Source of the DNA: Couchioplanes caeruleus
GTDB taxonomy: Bacteria; Actinomycetota; Actinomycetes; Mycobacteriales; Micromonosporaceae
Direction of reading: 5' to 3'
DNA: 64,000 nt
NCBI RefSeq assembly: GCF_003751945.1
Contig: NZ_RJKL01000001.1
Coordinates: forward strand, 62,001 to 126,000
The translations under genes were made by a program, and so were the position numbers. Numbering within the stretch: the stretch's first letter is position 1; each line of letters starts with the position of its first letter. Below the pieces are notes generated by a model. It did no database searches, was not told where the DNA came from, and worked only from the letters and a program-made list of their open reading frames with translations. Shown here piece after piece: positions 54,671-62,972 of the stretch.

Positions 54671-55225
54671 GTGGGCCCGGGACGCAACGCGGTCGTCACG
54701 CTGGGCTTACTGGCCGGTCTCGGTGCCACGGTGGCGGTGCCGGCGGGACTGGGTGCCCTGCTCCCGGATGACGGCCCGGCACCGGCCGGCCGGCTGGAGG
54801 TCGGTCACGGCGTCGCGCTGACCGTGCCGCCGGGGGCCCGGTGGGACCGGGGCGAGTCCCGGCCCGGCACCGGTGCGGTCACGCTCCGCCTCGGCTCGAC
54901 GGACGTCGCCGTGTCGTCCGTGCCCGTGCCCGAGCGGCGCGCGGATTTCCTCGCGCACACCCGCCACAAGTTCGCCCGCGACGACGGGTGGACGCCGGGG
55001 CCTCCCGCGCCCTTGCGCTTCGGCGGCGGCGTGGTGGGCGAGCGCGGTGACCTGGTCGCCGGGAAGGACACGACCGCCGGCGAACCCGGCTGTTACGGTG
55101 CCGCGGTCGCCGAAGGCGCGGGCGCCGTCGTGGTGATCTCCCCGGTATCGGGATGTGCGGCGGTACCGGCGGAGATCTGGACCCTCGTCGAGAGCATGAC
55201 CTTCGAGGCGGTGGACCCGTGGTGA
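54671..55225 (+). CDS. Secreted or membrane-anchored protein of unknown function
   Basis: This 184-residue protein starts at GTG 54671, with GGGAG nine bases upstream. A hydrophobic N-terminus (VVTLGLLAGLGATVAVPAGL) serves as signal or anchor. The remaining part is a single domain with VSSVPVPERRADFLAHTRHK, GERGDLVAGKDTTAGEPGCY and VVVISPVSGCAAVPAEIWTL, holding two Cys that could pair. It overlaps the PrsW-like gene start by one base and is likely co-translated. It may be a substrate or partner of that protease, which is inference from linkage only. Confidence 0.6.
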   Translation: MGPGRNAVVTLGLLAGLGATVAVPAGLGALLPDDGPAPAGRLEVGHGVALTVPPGARWDRGESRPGTGAVTLRLGSTDVAVSSVPVPERRADFLAHTRHKFARDDGWTPGPPAPLRFGGGVVGERGDLVAGKDTTAGEPGCYGAAVAEGAGAVVVISPVSGCAAVPAEIWTLVESMTFEAVDPW

Positions 55226-56640
55226 TGGCGAACCCACCGTGGTCGCCGGCGCGTACGCCCGCGTTCTGGATCCTCGGCGGCATCGGCGCGCTGTCCACAC
55301 TCGGCGTGATCGGGCTGACGGTGTTCCTGGCGGTCAGCGCGCCCCGGGCGGCGGCGGTCTCCCTGCCTCTGGCGGTGGTCTTCGCGGCGTTCTGGCTGGC
55401 GGCGTTGCTCGGGCCGGTCGATCCGGTGGAACGGCGGCCGGTGTGGCTGGTCGCGGCGGCGCTGGCCTGGGGCGCCTCGGTCGCGGTCGCGGTGGGCGCG
55501 GCCGGCGGCTACGTCACGGACCTGCTGCTGGCCAAGGCGATCGGCCCGTCGTTCGCCGCGCAGTGGGGGCCGGCGATCGTCGCACCGTACGCGGAGGAGA
55601 TCGGCAAGGGCGCCGGCGTCGTCCTGGTCCTGCTCATGGGGCGGCCGTACGTGATCACCGTCTGGTCCGGCGCACTGTACGGCGCCGTGGTGGGCGTCGG
55701 CTTCGCGCTGGCCGAGGACGTCAGCTACGCCCTGACCGCGGCCGACGACGTGCTTCCCGACGACGCCGGCGCGGCGGTGTCGACCCTGCTGCTGCGGATG
55801 GCCGTACCCGGCCTGGTCGGCCACCCGCTGTTCACCGCGACAGCCGGCGCCGGGATCGCGTACGCCTGGCTGCGCCGCGACCGGTCCCGCCGCCACCGCC
55901 TCGGCGTCCTGGCCGCCGCCGCGTCGGGGGCGGCCCTGATGCACGCCGTGGTGAACTCGCCGGTGGCAGCGGGCGCCACCGAGCTGCTGGCCACCGTGCC
56001 CGGCTCCAGTGCCATGGCCGGCTACCTGCTGGTGGTCACGGGAGCGGCGGTACCCGCCCTACGGTGGTTGCAGCGGACCCGCCGCGCCGACGCCCGCGCG
56101 CTGCTGGCCGGGGCCGCTGCCCTGGCCCCGGCCGCGATCCGCCCCGAGGAGGTACCGATCCTGGCCGGCGTCCGCACGCGGCTGGCGTCCTGGTGGCGGA
56201 TCCGCCGTGAGCACGGCGCCGAGACCGCCCGCGGCGCCGCGCGCCTGAGCCGGGCACAGTTGCGGCTTGCGGCCGCGTCGGTCCGGCCGTACCGGGGGTA
56301 CGCGCCCACCGGGCCGTACGGTCCCGCGCCCACGGTGCAGTGGTGGCTCGACGAGGCCGTCGCCGCCCGTCGAGCCCTGCCGCAGGCGGCGGCCGCCCCA
56401 CCGGAGACCGGGCCGGACGTAGCGTCCGGCCGGGCGACCACGGCGGTCGCCGTGACGACGCTGGCGGCCGCGGTCGCCGGCCTGCTGTGCAGCCCCGTCG
56501 CCGCCGTCGCCCTGGCCGGTGCCGTGGCCCTGCGCTGGCGCCGCGGCCGGGGCCGACTGGCGACGACCGCCGTAGCCGCCGCTGTGGCCGGCGCCTATTG
56601 CGCTCTGGCCACAGTGCTCGTCAACGCCCTCTTCGGATGA
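55225..56640 (+). CDS. PrsW-family intramembrane metalloprotease-like protein
   Basis: This 471-residue membrane protein has about nine helices. It carries the PrsW motifs APYAEEIGKG (Glu124, Glu125), VGFALAEDVSY and VGHPLFTATAG, the glutamates and histidine expected to bind the catalytic metal. In Bacillus, PrsW cleaves an anti-sigma factor; the substrate here is unknown. The C-terminal ~190 residues add an Arg-rich cytoplasmic part and two more helices at the end. ATG 55225 (or GTG 55222) overlaps the previous stop. Confidence 0.85.
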   Translation: MANPPWSPARTPAFWILGGIGALSTLGVIGLTVFLAVSAPRAAAVSLPLAVVFAAFWLAALLGPVDPVERRPVWLVAAALAWGASVAVAVGAAGGYVTDLLLAKAIGPSFAAQWGPAIVAPYAEEIGKGAGVVLVLLMGRPYVITVWSGALYGAVVGVGFALAEDVSYALTAADDVLPDDAGAAVSTLLLRMAVPGLVGHPLFTATAGAGIAYAWLRRDRSRRHRLGVLAAAASGAALMHAVVNSPVAAGATELLATVPGSSAMAGYLLVVTGAAVPALRWLQRTRRADARALLAGAAALAPAAIRPEEVPILAGVRTRLASWWRIRREHGAETARGAARLSRAQLRLAAASVRPYRGYAPTGPYGPAPTVQWWLDEAVAARRALPQAAAAPPETGPDVASGRATTAVAVTTLAAAVAGLLCSPVAAVALAGAVALRWRRGRGRLATTAVAAAVAGAYCALATVLVNALFG

Positions 56641-56723
56641 CCAGGAGCCGATGGTCCACCTGAGGTGCGCTGCTCCTCGATGAGCGCCTTGCCCGGCTGC
56701 GGGACGATGGTCGACATGCGTCG

Positions 56724-56906
56724 ATGGGTTCACCCTCCCTGCTGTGGGTGGGGGTGGTCGCGCCGCCGTCGAGCCATCCGGTGGCGGTGTCGGTGACCGC
56801 CGACGCCGGCCGGGCGGCGCTGCTGGTGCCGGCGATCCTGCTCGCCTGGGCCACGGTGGCCACGGCGGCGGCGACCGTCGTGAGTCGGCGCCGACAGGTC
56901 GGCTAG
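56724..56906 (+). CDS. Possible small membrane protein
   Basis: A 60-codon frame (MGSPSLLWVGVVAPPSSHPV...) contains one hydrophobic helix (ALLVPAILLAWATVATAAAT) followed by a basic end VVSRRRQ. There is no ribosome binding site before its ATG. The composition is compatible with a one-pass membrane peptide, but it may be chance. Confidence 0.3.
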   Translation: MGSPSLLWVGVVAPPSSHPVAVSVTADAGRAALLVPAILLAWATVATAAATVVSRRRQVG

Positions 56907-56940
56907 GGAGTGTGCCAGCTCTGACCGGCCGCCGAGGCCA

Positions 56941-57297
56941 CTACTCTCCGGCCGGCGGGAGCGCCTCGCCGAGCGTCGGGTGCACGCTCAGGTAGCCGTC
57001 GAGGTTGGCGACGTCCAGCACGAACCGGACCGAAGGCTGCGGGCCCGCCAGCCGTAGCCAGCCGCCGCGGGCCGTGGTGCGGCGGTGGGTCTCCACGAAC
57101 AGGCTCAGGCCGCCCGAGTCGCAGAACGGCACGGCCGAGAGGTCGGCCACCAGACGGTCCCGGCCGTCGGCCAGCGCCTGCTCCACCGCCGCGCGCAGCA
57201 CCTCGACGCTGTCGTGGTCGATCTCTCCGGCCACCGACAGCACCCTGATCCCGTCCGCCGGGTCCTGCGTGGTCACGCTGAGGATGTCGGGATTCAT
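56941..57297 (-). CDS. STAS-domain anti-sigma factor antagonist
   Basis: This 118-residue single STAS domain has LVADLSAVPFCDSGGLSLFV with Ser61 as the expected phosphorylation site. ATG 57297 overlaps the phosphatase stop by four bases (ATGA), so the antagonist and the phosphatase that should dephosphorylate it are coupled. This is the RsbU-RsbV part of a partner-switching module; the anti-sigma kinase and the sigma factor are not in the window. Confidence 0.9.
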   Translation of the reverse strand: MNPDILSVTTQDPADGIRVLSVAGEIDHDSVEVLRAAVEQALADGRDRLVADLSAVPFCDSGGLSLFVETHRRTTARGGWLRLAGPQPSVRFVLDVANLDGYLSVHPTLGEALPPAGE

Positions 57298-58517
57298 GAT
57301 TCCTGCTCGTCCGCTCGTGAGGTCGGGGGCACCGTCCGCCGGGCCGCGCCCGACGACCATTCCACCAGTAGCAGGGTGAGGTCGTCGGCCGGGGGTCCGC
57401 TCTGGTGGGCGAGGACGGTGTGCGACAGCCGCCGCAGGGTTTCGGGGACCGGGAGCCCGTCGGCGGCGTGGCGTTCCAGCGTGTCGGCGAGGCGGTTCTG
57501 GCCGAACTGCGCGCCGGTGGGGTCCCGAGCCTCGGTGACGCCGTCGGTGTAGAGCAGCAGCCGGTCACCGGGTTGCAGGATGATCTCGGCACACGTGGCG
57601 CGGGGGTCCGCGATGCCGAGCGGCAGCCGTCGCCCGTCGGTCAGCGTGCCGGCGACGGTGCCGGCCCGCAGGACGAGCGGCGGTGGATGACCGGCGTTGA
57701 GGTAGCGCAGCACGCCGGTGTCGAGGTCCAGTTCGGCGAGGACCGCCGTGGCGAACCGGGCGTCCGGGAACTGCCGCAGCAGTTCCTTGTCGGCGGCGCG
57801 TGCCTGGGCCGGCAGGTCGCCGCCCGCGCGTCGCGCCGCGCGCAGGCAGGAGAGCGCGACCGCGGCGGCCAGCGCGGCCTTCATGCCGCGGCCCGCGGCG
57901 TCGAGGACGACGAACTGTGGGCGCCGGCCGTCCACCGTGTAGTCGAACGCGTCCCCACCGACGTCGTACGCCGGCTCCAGCACCGCGGCGACGGCGAAGT
58001 CGGCGACGCTGACGGTCAGCGGCGGCAGCAGGTGCCAGAGCAGTTCCGCCCCGGCGGTCATCGGCCTCGACCGGCGGGCCATGTGGAGGTGGTCGCCGCG
58101 GGGCATCGTGGTGGTGATCAGGTGTCCGACCAGGCCGGCGACGGTTTCGCACGGCCGGGCCAGCCGCTCGTCCGGCGCCGTCCCGGCGGGCGTCTCCACC
58201 TCGAGGACGCCCATCCGGTCAGTGCCGTTGACCATGGGCACCCACCGCCGGCCGTCCGCGACCACCGATTCGACCAGGGCGAAGGCCTGCCCGGCGGCAT
58301 GGGCGTCGATCGGCAGCGGGACGGCCCCGGCCCGGCCCGGCACGGGGAGCGGCCGCAACATGCGCTGCTCGGCGTCCGCGACGTACACCGTCATCCGCAG
58401 GCCGAGCCGGCCGGCGGCGCGATCCAGGACGCCGCCGAGGTCCTCGGGCTGCCACAGGTGGGAACGGTCCAGAAGTTCGGAGATGAGTCCGTGCCAGGGT
58501 CCCGCCTCGACAGCCAT
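57294..58517 (-). CDS. RsbU/SpoIIE-type PP2C phosphatase with GAF-like sensor
   Basis: In this 407-residue protein the N-terminal ~170 residues look like a GAF-type sensor (LGGVLDRAAGRLGLRMTVYV ... GMGVLEVETPAG-like segment DRMGVLEVETPAG). The C-terminal phosphatase domain (about 185-390) has the metal-binding motifs YDVGGDAFDY, VLDAAGRGMKAALAA, YTDGVTEARD and PADDLTLLLVEW. It should dephosphorylate the STAS antagonist encoded next, switching on a sigma factor in response to an unknown signal. It is divergent from the ebo-type operon. Confidence 0.92.
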   Translation of the reverse strand: MAVEAGPWHGLISELLDRSHLWQPEDLGGVLDRAAGRLGLRMTVYVADAEQRMLRPLPVPGRAGAVPLPIDAHAAGQAFALVESVVADGRRWVPMVNGTDRMGVLEVETPAGTAPDERLARPCETVAGLVGHLITTTMPRGDHLHMARRSRPMTAGAELLWHLLPPLTVSVADFAVAAVLEPAYDVGGDAFDYTVDGRRPQFVVLDAAGRGMKAALAAAVALSCLRAARRAGGDLPAQARAADKELLRQFPDARFATAVLAELDLDTGVLRYLNAGHPPPLVLRAGTVAGTLTDGRRLPLGIADPRATCAEIILQPGDRLLLYTDGVTEARDPTGAQFGQNRLADTLERHAADGLPVPETLRRLSHTVLAHQSGPPADDLTLLLVEWSSGAARRTVPPTSRADEQES

Positions 58518-58559
58518 GCCGACACCCTACGATGCCGACCCACTTTCGTACGGAGGACA

Positions 58560-58591
58560 AGAAAGTTCTCCCGGCGCATAGAGAAGTTTCT
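58560..58591. promoter_or_regulatory. Two AGAA-NN-TTCT boxes 22 bp apart
   Basis: AGAAAGTTCT (58560-58569) and AGAAGTTTCT (58582-58591) are both palindromes with the same core, centred 22 bases apart, about two helical turns, so both would face the same side of the DNA. They lie in the AT-rich region between the phosphatase gene and the ebo-type operon, 117-148 bases upstream of the latter. This arrangement suggests two regulator dimers binding together. Confidence 0.5.
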
Positions 58592-58641
58592 CGATATTGA
58601 GGGTTTCCTTTGTCGCCGCCACTGGGTTAGCGTCGCCTCAC

Positions 58642-58667
58642 GTAACACAGAAGACACGTCGTGTTAC
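58642..58667. promoter_or_regulatory. Inverted repeat GTAACAC-n12-GTGTTAC before the ebo-type operon
   Basis: Exact 7-bp arms are separated by 12 bases and end 40 bases before the first start codon. The position fits an operator overlapping the transcription start or the 5' leader. Its arms resemble those of TetR- or MarR-type operators, but no regulator gene is adjacent. Confidence 0.45.
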
Positions 58668-58707
58668 CGCGAGTCGGGTCCATGTCCTTTCCCGGAGGGG
58701 ATGCCGC

Positions 58708-59844
58708 ATGCGTACCGGAGTCTGGCTGATCGGCGCGCGCGGCTCCGTCGCGGTGACCGCACTGACCGGCGCCCTCGCCCTGCGGGCCCGCCTGGCCGGG
58801 CCCACCGGCTGCGTCACCGAGCTGCCGGAGCTGCGCGGCGCCGCCCTTCCCGGCTGGGCCGACCTGGTGTTCGGCGGCCACGACGTGGTGACCCTGCCGG
58901 TGGCCAAGAAGGCCGAGGACCTCGCCGAGGCCGGGGTCGTGCCCGGCCGCCTCGTCGCCGCCCTCGCCGACGAGCTCGGCCGCACCGAGCAGGAGCTGCG
59001 AGCGCTGCCGGACGGCGGCACCCAGGCGCGCACGGCCGACGCGATCGCCGCCGACCTGCGCGCCTTCCGCCGGCGCCACGCCCTCGACCGGATCGTGGTC
59101 CTCAACGTCGCCACCACCGAGCCGACCGCGGCCCGGCACCCCGCCCACGCCTCGCTCGCGGCGTTGCGCGGCGCGCTCGCCGGTCCGGAGGAGGTGCTGC
59201 CGCCGAGCTCGCTCGCCGCGTACGCGTCCTTCTCGGCCGGATGTTCCTTCGTGGACTTCACGCCCTCCACCGGTGCGCGCCTGCCCGCGCTCGCCGAGCT
59301 CGCCGCCGCGGCCGCGGTGCCCTACGCCGGCAACGACGGCAAGACCGGCGAGACGCTGGTCAAGTCCGTGCTCGCGCCCATGTTCGCCCAGCGCCACCTG
59401 CGCGTGACGAGCTGGTCCGGCCTGAACCTGCTCGGCGGCGGCGACGGCGCCAACCTCGCCGACCCGGCCGCGAACGCCGCCAAGGTCGCCAGCAAGCAGC
59501 GGGTCCTCGGCGACGCGCTCGGCTACCGGCCGGAGGGCACCAGCCGCATCGACCACGTCGCCGAGCTCGGCGACTTCAAGACCGCCTGGGACCTCGTCAC
59601 GTTCGCAGGCTTCCTCGGCACCCGGATGCGCATGGAGTTCACTTGGCACGGCTGCGACTCCGCGCTCGCCGCCCCGCTCGTGCTCGACCTGGCCCGGCTC
59701 ACCGCGGCGGCGCACCGGGCCGGGCGCCACGGTCCCCTGACCGAGCTGGGCTTCTTCTTCAAGGACCCGCTCGGCGACGGCCCGTCCGCGCTGGCCGCGC
59801 AGTGGGACACGCTCGCCGGGTTCGCCGCCGGGCTCGCCCGATGA
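58708..59844 (+). CDS. Inositol-3-phosphate-synthase-like protein of the ebo-type cluster
   Basis: This 378-residue protein has an N-terminal Rossmann motif (GVWLIGARGSVAVTALTGAL) and the synthase signatures VVLNVATTEPTA, VPYAGNDGKTGETLVKSVLA, LNLLGGGDGANL and SKQRVLGDALGY. FEFFFKDPLGD-like FFFKDPLGD lies near the end. The active-site lysines of the family appear kept, so isomerisation of a sugar 6-phosphate to a cyclitol phosphate is plausible. GGAGGGG lies seven bases before the ATG. Primary-metabolism Ino1 is normally encoded elsewhere, so this is probably a pathway-specific version supplying a cyclitol to the UbiA-like enzyme that follows with a four-base overlap. Confidence 0.88.
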   Translation: MRTGVWLIGARGSVAVTALTGALALRARLAGPTGCVTELPELRGAALPGWADLVFGGHDVVTLPVAKKAEDLAEAGVVPGRLVAALADELGRTEQELRALPDGGTQARTADAIAADLRAFRRRHALDRIVVLNVATTEPTAARHPAHASLAALRGALAGPEEVLPPSSLAAYASFSAGCSFVDFTPSTGARLPALAELAAAAAVPYAGNDGKTGETLVKSVLAPMFAQRHLRVTSWSGLNLLGGGDGANLADPAANAAKVASKQRVLGDALGYRPEGTSRIDHVAELGDFKTAWDLVTFAGFLGTRMRMEFTWHGCDSALAAPLVLDLARLTAAAHRAGRHGPLTELGFFFKDPLGDGPSALAAQWDTLAGFAAGLAR

Positions 59845-60689
59845 AGGCGCCGCTGCGGACCCTCGCCGAGCTGGTCCGGGCGCCCGCCGCGCTGTCCGTG
59901 CCCGGGGACGTGGTGGCGGGCGCCGCCGCCGCGGGCACGCTCGGCGCCCGCAGCGCCGGGCTGGCGGCCGCGTCGGTCTGCCTCTACTGGGCCGGGATGG
60001 CCGCGAACGACTGGGCCGACCGCGACCTCGACGCCGTGGAGCGCCCGGAGCGCCCCGTCCCGTCCGGCCGGGTGAGCGCGCCGGTCGCGCTGGGCGTCGC
60101 CGCCGGTCTCACCGCCGCCGGGCTGGCCGTGGCGGGCCGCGCCGGCGGCTCCCGCGCGCTGTCCGTCGCGCTGCCGCTGGCCGCCGCCGTGTGGGCCTAC
60201 GACCTGCGCCTCAAGAACACCGCCGCCGGGCCGGCCGGGATGGCCGCCTGCCGGGCGCTCGACGTGCTGCTCGGCGCGAGCGGCGGAAATCCCGTCCGGG
60301 CGCTCCCGGCCGCCGCGACGATCGCCGTGCACACCTACGTGGTCACCGTCATGTCCCGGCACGAGGTCGCGGGCTGTCCCACGCCGCTGCTGCCCGCCGC
60401 GGCCCTGGCGACCACCACGGCGGTGGCCGGTGTGACGGCCGCCCGGGGTGGCCTGCCGGCCGTGCTGCTCGCCGGGCAGTACGCCGCCGGCTTCGGCCAG
60501 GCGCAGACGGTGTTGATCTCCGACCCCGCACCCGCCCGGGTGCGCGCCGCCGTCGGCGCGGGGATCACGGCACTGCCCGCATTGCAGGGCGCGCTCACCG
60601 CCCGTGCCGGGAGAGCGCTCGCCGGGCTCGCCGTCGCGGCCGCCGTGCCCGTCGGCCGGCTGCTCGCCCGTCGGGTGTCGCCGACATGA
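59841..60689 (+). CDS. eboC: UbiA-family prenyltransferase, EboC
   Basis: This 282-residue membrane enzyme has about eight helices. The first Asp-rich motif is NDWADRDLD (Asn56-Asp62), for Mg-diphosphate; the second region reads VWAYDLRLKNTAAGP. In ebo clusters this protein is EboC and should attach a prenyl chain to a small polar acceptor. Family members prefer acceptors such as quinone precursors, glycerol phosphates or cyclitols; here the upstream Ino1-like enzyme hints at a cyclitol phosphate. ATG 59841 overlaps the preceding stop (ATGA). Confidence 0.88.
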   Translation: MKAPLRTLAELVRAPAALSVPGDVVAGAAAAGTLGARSAGLAAASVCLYWAGMAANDWADRDLDAVERPERPVPSGRVSAPVALGVAAGLTAAGLAVAGRAGGSRALSVALPLAAAVWAYDLRLKNTAAGPAGMAACRALDVLLGASGGNPVRALPAAATIAVHTYVVTVMSRHEVAGCPTPLLPAAALATTTAVAGVTAARGGLPAVLLAGQYAAGFGQAQTVLISDPAPARVRAAVGAGITALPALQGALTARAGRALAGLAVAAAVPVGRLLARRVSPT

Positions 60690-61528
60690 GCGCCCTGCGG
60701 TACGGCTACGGCACCAACGGCTTCGCCGGTCACCGCCTCGCGGAGGCGATCGAGGTCATCGCCGGCCTCGGCTACCGCGGTGTCGCGCTCACCCTCGACC
60801 ACCAGCACCTCGATCCGTTCGCCCCGGGGCTCGCCCGGCGGGTCGCCGCGGTCGCCGACCGGCTGCGCGACCACCACCTCGGCGTGGTCGTCGAGACCGG
60901 CGCCCGCTACCTGCTCGACCCCTGGCGCAAGCATGCGCCCACCCTGCTGCACGACGACCGCAAGCTGCGGCTCGACTTCCTGCGCCGGGCCGTAGCCGTC
61001 GCCGCGGACATCGGCGCCGAGGCGGTGTCGTTCTGGGCCGGGGTGCGTCCCGCCGAGGTGGACGAGCCCACGGCCTGGCGCCGCCTGGTCGACGGGTGCG
61101 CCGAGATCACCGGCGTGGCCGCCGCGCGCGGCGTGCCGGTCGGCTTCGAGCCCGAGCCGGGCATGCTCGTCGAGGACCTCGCCGGCTGGCACCGGCTGCG
61201 CGACGAGCTGGGCGCCCCCGCCGCCTTCGGGCTCAGCCTCGACATCGGGCACTGCCGCTGTCTCGAGCCCGAGCCCGTCGCGGAGTGCGTCGCGAAGGCG
61301 GCGCCGTACCTGGTCAACGTGCAGATCGACGACATGCGGCGGGGCGTGCACGAGCATCTGGAGTTCGGCGCCGGGGAAATCGACTTCCCGAGCGTGCTGC
61401 GAGCCCTGATCGACGGCGGATACCGCGGCCTGGTCGCCGTCGAGCTGCCCCGGCACTCCCACGCGGCACCCACGGTCGCCCGGGAGTCGCTCGCCTACCT
61501 GCGGGCCGCCGAGCGGGAGGTGCGGTGA
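60686..61528 (+). CDS. Sugar phosphate isomerase/epimerase, TIM barrel, of the ebo-type cluster
   Basis: This 280-residue protein is of the xylose-isomerase-like AP-endonuclease-2 family. Metal ligands are seen in GFEPEPGM, LDIGHC, VQIDDMRRGVHEHLEFGAGE and VAVELPRHSH. The start YGYGTNGFAGHRLAEAIEVI is typical of the group that accompanies eboC. It may epimerise or dehydrate the cyclitol or its sugar precursor. ATG 60686 overlaps the eboC stop by four bases. It differs from the EboE protein at the end of the cluster, which has the same fold. Confidence 0.87.
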   Translation: MSALRYGYGTNGFAGHRLAEAIEVIAGLGYRGVALTLDHQHLDPFAPGLARRVAAVADRLRDHHLGVVVETGARYLLDPWRKHAPTLLHDDRKLRLDFLRRAVAVAADIGAEAVSFWAGVRPAEVDEPTAWRRLVDGCAEITGVAAARGVPVGFEPEPGMLVEDLAGWHRLRDELGAPAAFGLSLDIGHCRCLEPEPVAECVAKAAPYLVNVQIDDMRRGVHEHLEFGAGEIDFPSVLRALIDGGYRGLVAVELPRHSHAAPTVARESLAYLRAAEREVR

Positions 61529-62124
61529 TGACCCTCGAGGAGCTGCGTGCGGTGGTGGCCGCCGTACCCGGCAAGGCGTGGTTCGACGAGGCGGAGGCCC
61601 GAGTCCGGGCCGACCCGGACTCGGCCGGGCCGCTGTTCGCCCGGGCCGGGCGCAAGCTGGGCCGCCAACCGCTGCCCGACCGTCCCGGCTGGACCGCCGG
61701 GCAGGCCGGGCGGGTCCTGCTGCTGCTCGCCGTCGCCGCCGCCGACCGGGTCGCCGAGCTCTACTGGTACGGCGACGCCGCCGAACGCCTCGCCGTGCTG
61801 CACGCCCTGCCCCTGCTGGACATCGGTGCCGCCGGAGTGCCGCTGGCCGAGGACGCACTGCGCAGCAACGACCCGCGGCTCGTGGCGGCCGCGCTCGGGC
61901 CGTACGCGGCGCATCTCGACGCCGCCACCTGGCGCCAGGGCGTCGTGAAATGCGTGTTCATGGGCATCCCGCTCAGCAATGTCGACCGCCTCGACGACCG
62001 CACCGACGCGACCCTGGTCGCGATGCTCGCCGCCCTGGCCACCGAGCGCGCCGCGGCCGGCCGCCGGCTGAGCGCCGACGCCGTCGGGCTGCTCAACCGG
62101 CACCTTCTGCGCAAGGAGGACTGA
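61528..62124 (+). CDS. eboA: EboA domain protein
   Basis: This 198-residue alpha-helical protein has the family's features WYGDAAERLAVLHALPLL, GVPLAEDALRSNDPRLVAAA and, most tellingly, WRQGVVKCVFMGIPLSNVDR. EboA has no known biochemical activity and is the marker gene of ebo clusters. ATG 61528 follows GGGAGG and shares one base with the preceding stop; its own stop shares one base with eboB. It likely forms a complex with the other Ebo proteins. Confidence 0.9.
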   Translation: MTLEELRAVVAAVPGKAWFDEAEARVRADPDSAGPLFARAGRKLGRQPLPDRPGWTAGQAGRVLLLLAVAAADRVAELYWYGDAAERLAVLHALPLLDIGAAGVPLAEDALRSNDPRLVAAALGPYAAHLDAATWRQGVVKCVFMGIPLSNVDRLDDRTDATLVAMLAALATERAAAGRRLSADAVGLLNRHLLRKED

Positions 62125-62972
62125 TGCGCGTCTTCGACCCGCACATCCACATGACCTCACGGACCACCGACGACTACCGCAGGATGGCGGACCACGGCGT
62201 ACGGGCGGTGGTCGAGCCCGCGTTCTGGCTCGGGCAGCCGCGCACCAACCCGGGCTCCTTCACCGACTACTTCGACTCGCTGCTCGGGTGGGAGCCGTAC
62301 CGGGCCTCGCAGTTCGGCATCCGCCACCACGCCACCCTGGCGCTCAATCCCAAGGAGGCCAACGACCCACGCTGCAAGGGGGTGCTCGACCTGCTGCCGC
62401 GCTACCTCGACAAGGACGGCGTGGTCGCGGTCGGCGAGATCGGGTACGACGCGATGACGCCGGCCGAGGACGAGGCCTTCGCCGCCCAACTGGAGCTCGC
62501 GGTCCGGTACGAGCTGCCCGCGCTGGTGCACACCCCGCACCGCGACAAGGCGTCGGGCACCCGCCGCAGCCTGGACGTCGTCGCCGCCTCGGGCATCGAC
62601 CCCGGCATGGTCGCCGTCGACCACCTCAACGAGGTCACCGTCGCGGCGGTGCGCGACTCCGGCTGCTGGACGGCCTTCTCCATCTACCCCGAGACCAAGA
62701 TGTCGCCGTCGCGGATGGTGGAGATCCTGAAGGAGTACGGCACCGAGCGGGTGCTGGTCAACTCCGCCGCCGACTGGGGGCACTCGGATCCACTGCTGAC
62801 CGTCGCCACCGGGCGGGCGATGCTCGCGGCCGGCTTCACCGCCGACGACGTCGACCGGGTGCTGTGGCGCAACCCCGCCGAGTTCTACGGCCGGTCGGGG
62901 CGCCTCGACCTCTCCGCGCCCGACGGATCGGGGGCGTACGCCGGCAGCTCGATCGCCCGGGGAGGCAGTTGA
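62124..62972 (+). CDS. eboB: TatD-family metal-dependent hydrolase, EboB
   Basis: In this 282-residue TIM-barrel hydrolase, metal ligands are visible as His7 and His9 (FDPHIHM), Glu in VAVGEIGYD, His in LVHTPHRD, His in VDHLNEV and Asp in NSAADWGHSD, the complete TatD set. General TatD proteins are nucleases or deacylases; EboB members act in the ebo pathway with unknown substrate. GGAGG precedes the ATG, which overlaps the eboA stop by one base. Confidence 0.9.
   Translation: MRVFDPHIHMTSRTTDDYRRMADHGVRAVVEPAFWLGQPRTNPGSFTDYFDSLLGWEPYRASQFGIRHHATLALNPKEANDPRCKGVLDLLPRYLDKDGVVAVGEIGYDAMTPAEDEAFAAQLELAVRYELPALVHTPHRDKASGTRRSLDVVAASGIDPGMVAVDHLNEVTVAAVRDSGCWTAFSIYPETKMSPSRMVEILKEYGTERVLVNSAADWGHSDPLLTVATGRAMLAAGFTADDVDRVLWRNPAEFYGRSGRLDLSAPDGSGAYAGSSIARGGS

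Noticed and set aside
57405..60689. A 1094-codon plus-strand frame
   Set aside because: Its first 800 codons are antisense or out of phase with the phosphatase and Ino1-like genes; only the last 282 residues (EboC, from 59841) are real.
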